DNA of 9,088 nt from NCBI GenBank assembly GCA_003484585.1, contig DNBZ01000302.1:1-9088 (forward strand). Direction: 5' to 3'. Below, one piece after another: positions 6,139 to 9,088 of the stretch (position 1 is its first letter; each line of letters opens with the position of its first letter). The notes beneath the pieces are model-generated. The model saw nothing but the letters and a program-made list of their open reading frames with translations, made no database searches and was not told the DNA's origin. The position numbers were made by a program, and so were the translations under genes. The DNA is from Bacteroidota bacterium. GTDB taxonomy: Bacteria; Bacteroidota; Bacteroidia; NS11-12g; UBA9320.

Positions 6139-9088
6139 AATGCAATAAATCTATAATACCCGAAATTGGAGTAGAATCATTTCCAAACCACAACAGATAG
6201 AAATACGTGCCTTCTGGCACATCAGTGCTAGTGTTTTGGATACGACCGTTCCAGCATTTAGTTGGACTTGTGGTTTCGAACATCCGTTCACCCCAGCGGT
6301 TATAAATTTTCAATTTAAAATCTTTACACTCCAGAAACTCACCATCAAAAACAAAACAGTCATTCAAACCATCATTGTTAGGTGTAAAGACATTGTATAG
6401 CGTGATCTCTGGTGTGGCCTTTGGGCTAATGCTAACAGGCTTTATAATCTCGTCTTCACACGGAGTGCCTTCGTTTACAAAAAGCGTGATACTGTACTCT
6501 CCTGGCACATCATATTTGTACTTTGGTGTTTTTTCAGTAGACTCGTTGTCATCTCCAAAATCCCATCTATAGGTGAACCCATTAATAGAGTTGTTTTCTA
6601 GTTCCAGTTTATTGTCACAGCCATTAAAACTAACAGCAAAATCTGCGGTAGCATTTGCCAGCACTTCAATTTGCCTCTGGTAGGTGCTTATGATGTTGCA
6701 TGTGCCACTATCTATGGATGTAAGAGTGACAGTATAGGTGCCAGGTTCTGTGAAGGTGTGGCTCGGGTTTCGGTCAAATGCTGTAGAGCCATCACCAAAG
6801 TCATATAGAAAGGAGTCTCCAAGTATGCTAGCATTCGTAAATTGTACTGTGAGTGGGCTACAACCCACTGTAGGGTTGGCGATAAAATCTGCTATCACCG
6901 CAGAGCGTATTTGGAGGTCTATCTTGAACGACGCGTTGGAGCAACGAACGCTTGGATTAGTCTCAAAGGCAGCACCTGGGGTAGTAGGAAAATCACTTAC
7001 TTGAGAAGTTTGTCCATCTGTGGAGGGAGGGCAACTGCTACACACACTTTGATAGACCACTCCTTTTTTATCAAAACGGCTAGTTCCTCCGTCTACATGA
7101 TCTCCCGTTACATCTCCACCGAAATAGGTGGCGTACAATAACGTTTCCGCATCTCGCCCCAATACTATAATATAAAAATCATTGCCATCTGTGGTCTTCT
7201 GCACAGCATCGCCAGAAACTGGCATGCCTGTTGTGCTGCCTGGATGGTTGATTGGGTCTACATTAGATCCCCAGCCAGAAAAATAGATGTGGTCACATAC
7301 GTCTACTAAAAATGCACTAGGAGTCAGATTTGAGGCCTGATTAGTATTCCCGAAAGTGGTCTGTAAATCTATGTCTCTAAGTAGTGTATCTATTCTAAAG
7401 ATAAATTGGCCTTTACTCGATTCGCCATAAGTACTGCTCGTTTTGGTGACATTGCCTTCAGTTTGTCCAGTTGCGAAAATTCTATTATCTGCATCTATAT
7501 CTATAAAGTATATTTGGTCATACTCCTCTGTACCCCAATAACTTAATCTTTTTAAATTAAAATCCTCTTTGCTATAAATGGCTATGAGGCCGTCCGTACT
7601 ACCATTGTTGCTAGAGCTGAGTACACTATCCGTAGTGAATAAATCTGTACTAGACGTACCACCACCTACGTATATGTTATTGTATTGATCTAGTTTGATA
7701 CTGTATAGAGCATCGCTACCATCGCCTCCCAAATAGGTTCCCCACTGCATAGTTTTACAATCTCCAGATAGTGAAAATAGATAGCCATCATATGCTGTAC
7801 TTTTTGCGACTTGACTGGCCTTAATCAGCGGCATATCGTCTGATAAGGTAACAGATGCAACGAAGATATTGCCATCATCATCTGTGATGATATCTCCTCG
7901 ATAGTCGTCTGAATAGTTGTGTTTTAAAAGGGCATTTTGATTTAACCCGTCATTTTTATCGCCTCCTATGAATGTAGAACCTAGAAGGCTTGTGCCATCT
8001 TCACTTAGTTTAGAGACTATAATATCTGTGCCTCCTGCGTGTGTGGAATCATAACATCCTGTAGTGTGCGGAAAATTTGCCGAATAAGACGTCCCATAGA
8101 TTAATAAATCATTGTTTCTATCTACTACCAAACTGTGGGGGTATTCATCATCACCTCCGCCTAAATAGGTTGCCCAAAGTAAAGTGGTCCCGGCACTATC
8201 ATATTTAGAAATACTAATATCGCTTGCCAGATTTGCAGGTTGTCTGCCTACTCCGCCATTCCAAGAAGCATCATAAGCACCAGCAGTGACAGGGTATGCC
8301 CCTTGTGCAGCATCTACTATGCCCCCAGCATACAAGTTGGCCTTGCTATCATACGTGGCAGTAAACCCAAAATTGTCACCGTAAGAACCTGAGTACGTAG
8401 AGAAAATAAGCTCTGGGTCTATGACGAGAGGATAATCTGGATTTATCTGAGATAGGATCTCATAGCTTACCACAGAATCTACGACAAGGTAACGTGCATT
8501 TAACGCTATAATTTCTCCGTTGATCTGCTGATATACATAGGGTTCCTTATCGGTAAGTGTGCCAGCAGTAGTTTCTATGACTAGCTTATTGTTTTCTACG
8601 CTTATGTTGCTAGCCCCTTCTATCACAGTGCGTATTAGCTTTACTTTCTCTTGAGTAGGATTGTTAATCACCCATTGATATTTCAGGCTTTTCAATCCAT
8701 TTATCTCAAAATCAATATCTGGATATACATTATGAAATACTACTTCTCCTGCAGGATGCACTTTGCTGGACCAATTCGTTTTTTTATTACCTAAATAATA
8801 GTTGTAATAATGTTTTTGAACGTTCCTAGTTTCAGAACGTGGGGCAAATTGTACCCCTTCAAAACGCATACGAATAGCATGTCTTCTTGGTACTTCATCA
8901 CTTTGTTCTGCACTATGCAGGTGTTTCCAATCTTGTATCCGATTATAGTCATCTGGATGTACGAGATCATATACCATTCCTGCACTTTCTAGATATAGAT
9001 TTCCGTACGGAATATTTGCTTTGTAAAGGGCAAGAGGGTGCCACTGTCCTTGGTTTGGGACAAATTCATATTGGGCTTTTTGAATAGG
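6137..9088 (-). CDS. large secreted DUF7948-SBBP-PKD-PKD protein with T9SS type B (CHU_C) sorting domain, 5' partial
   Basis: The frame is open to the right edge, so the Met at 8977 is internal and the gene starts outside. Counting from the edge codon, 983 residues are present. Residues 9 to about 225 are a DUF7948-type N-terminal domain: FVPNQGQWHP, then IPYGNLYLESAGMVYDL, closing YPLVIDP. About 226-720 is a beta-propeller of SBBP-like blades (ATYLGGGDDEY, STFIGGDKND, GTYLGGDGSD, ATYFGGD), with the family segment VYQSVCSSCPP and DFPTTPGAAF near its end. PKD domains follow at about 733-809 (YDFGDG) and 815-887 (WDFGDD). The last 90 residues are the gliding-motility-associated C-terminal domain: FTPNNDGLND, IYNRWGERMF, CWNGR, VPEGTYFYLLW. 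By family, it is exported by Sec then T9SS and displayed or released as a probable adhesin or matrix protein; its ligand is unknown. A signal peptide should lie beyond the edge. It ends at a hairpin terminator. Confidence 0.9.
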   Translation of the reverse strand, partial: PIQKAQYEFVPNQGQWHPLALYKANIPYGNLYLESAGMVYDLVHPDDYNRIQDWKHLHSAEQSDEVPRRHAIRMRFEGVQFAPRSETRNVQKHYYNYYLGNKKTNWSSKVHPAGEVVFHNVYPDIDFEINGLKSLKYQWVINNPTQEKVKLIRTVIEGASNISVENNKLVIETTAGTLTDKEPYVYQQINGEIIALNARYLVVDSVVSYEILSQINPDYPLVIDPELIFSTYSGSYGDNFGFTATYDSKANLYAGGIVDAAQGAYPVTAGAYDASWNGGVGRQPANLASDISISKYDSAGTTLLWATYLGGGDDEYPHSLVVDRNNDLLIYGTSYSANFPHTTGCYDSTHAGGTDIIVSKLSEDGTSLLGSTFIGGDKNDGLNQNALLKHNYSDDYRGDIITDDDGNIFVASVTLSDDMPLIKASQVAKSTAYDGYLFSLSGDCKTMQWGTYLGGDGSDALYSIKLDQYNNIYVGGGTSSTDLFTTDSVLSSSNNGSTDGLIAIYSKEDFNLKRLSYWGTEEYDQIYFIDIDADNRIFATGQTEGNVTKTSSTYGESSKGQFIFRIDTLLRDIDLQTTFGNTNQASNLTPSAFLVDVCDHIYFSGWGSNVDPINHPGSTTGMPVSGDAVQKTTDGNDFYIIVLGRDAETLLYATYFGGDVTGDHVDGGTSRFDKKGVVYQSVCSSCPPSTDGQTSQVSDFPTTPGAAFETNPSVRCSNASFKIDLQIRSAVIADFIANPTVGCSPLTVQFTNASILGDSFLYDFGDGSTAFDRNPSHTFTEPGTYTVTLTSIDSGTCNIISTYQRQIEVLANATADFAVSFNGCDNKLELENNSINGFTYRWDFGDDNESTEKTPKYKYDVPGEYSITLFVNEGTPCEDEIIKPVSISPKATPEITLYNVFTPNNDGLNDCFVFDGEFLECKDFKLKIYNRWGERMFETTSPTKCWNGRIQNTSTDVPEGTYFYLLWFGNDSTPISGIIDLLH

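Noticed and set aside
6738..7141. Plus-strand open frames inside the large propeller gene
   Set aside because: They are antisense to a clearly coding frame with recognised SBBP and PKD domains, and their products show no domain or signal.
8975..8977. Met codon as start of the large propeller gene
   Set aside because: The same frame continues upstream to the window edge and encodes the conserved FVPNQGQW and IPYGNLYLE segments of DUF7948, so the real start is outside the window.

Overview
The window is AT-rich DNA from a member of the Bacteroidota, probably a free-living, type IX secreting (T9SS) lineage. The evidence is a large secreted protein ending in a gliding-motility-associated (CHU_C, T9SS type B) C-terminal domain, a second T9SS sorting domain of type A surviving as a relic, Bacteroidota-style -7/-33 promoter elements, and A-rich leaders lacking clear Shine-Dalgarno sites. 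The exact order or family cannot be fixed from this stretch alone.

Left part (1-1969): a 3'-incomplete, signal-peptide-bearing TPR protein runs leftward off the edge. It is divergent from a two-gene rightward pair: a DUF2147 envelope protein and an acylphosphatase with a GTG start, 4 bp apart. The acylphosphatase converges with an alpha/beta hydrolase, their coding ends overlapping by 11 bp. The hydrolase is the distal gene of a leftward operon headed by a long membrane-anchored PpiD/SurA-type peptidyl-prolyl isomerase (1977-4115), which has a good promoter at 4140-4171.

Right part (4247-9088): two leftward genes for secreted beta-propeller proteins. One is a 536-residue Asp-box (BNR/sialidase-fold) protein with a signal peptide but no recognisable sorting domain. 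The other is a 5'-incomplete DUF7948-SBBP-PKD-PKD-CHU_C protein of at least 983 residues that enters from the right edge. Between them, on the opposite strand (5868-6080), lies the most interesting item: an essentially full-length T9SS type A sorting domain with no protein body in front of it and an in-frame TAG at 6006-6008. It starts about 10 bp from the start codon of the Asp-box gene, which points the other way. It may be the tail of a deleted cargo gene, or the tail of the Asp-box gene itself left behind by an inversion. A bidirectional hairpin terminator (6105-6138) lies between the relic and the stop codon of the large gene.

The theme is envelope biogenesis and secretion: a periplasmic folding factor (PpiD), envelope proteins (TPR, DUF2147), and surface or secreted propeller proteins of the kind exported by Sec and then T9SS. 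I found no tRNA, rRNA, CRISPR array, insertion sequence or riboswitch, and no gene-free stretch over 300 bases. I did not find a convincing new multi-gene system. The real leads are the orphaned sorting domain and its relation to the neighbouring Asp-box gene.
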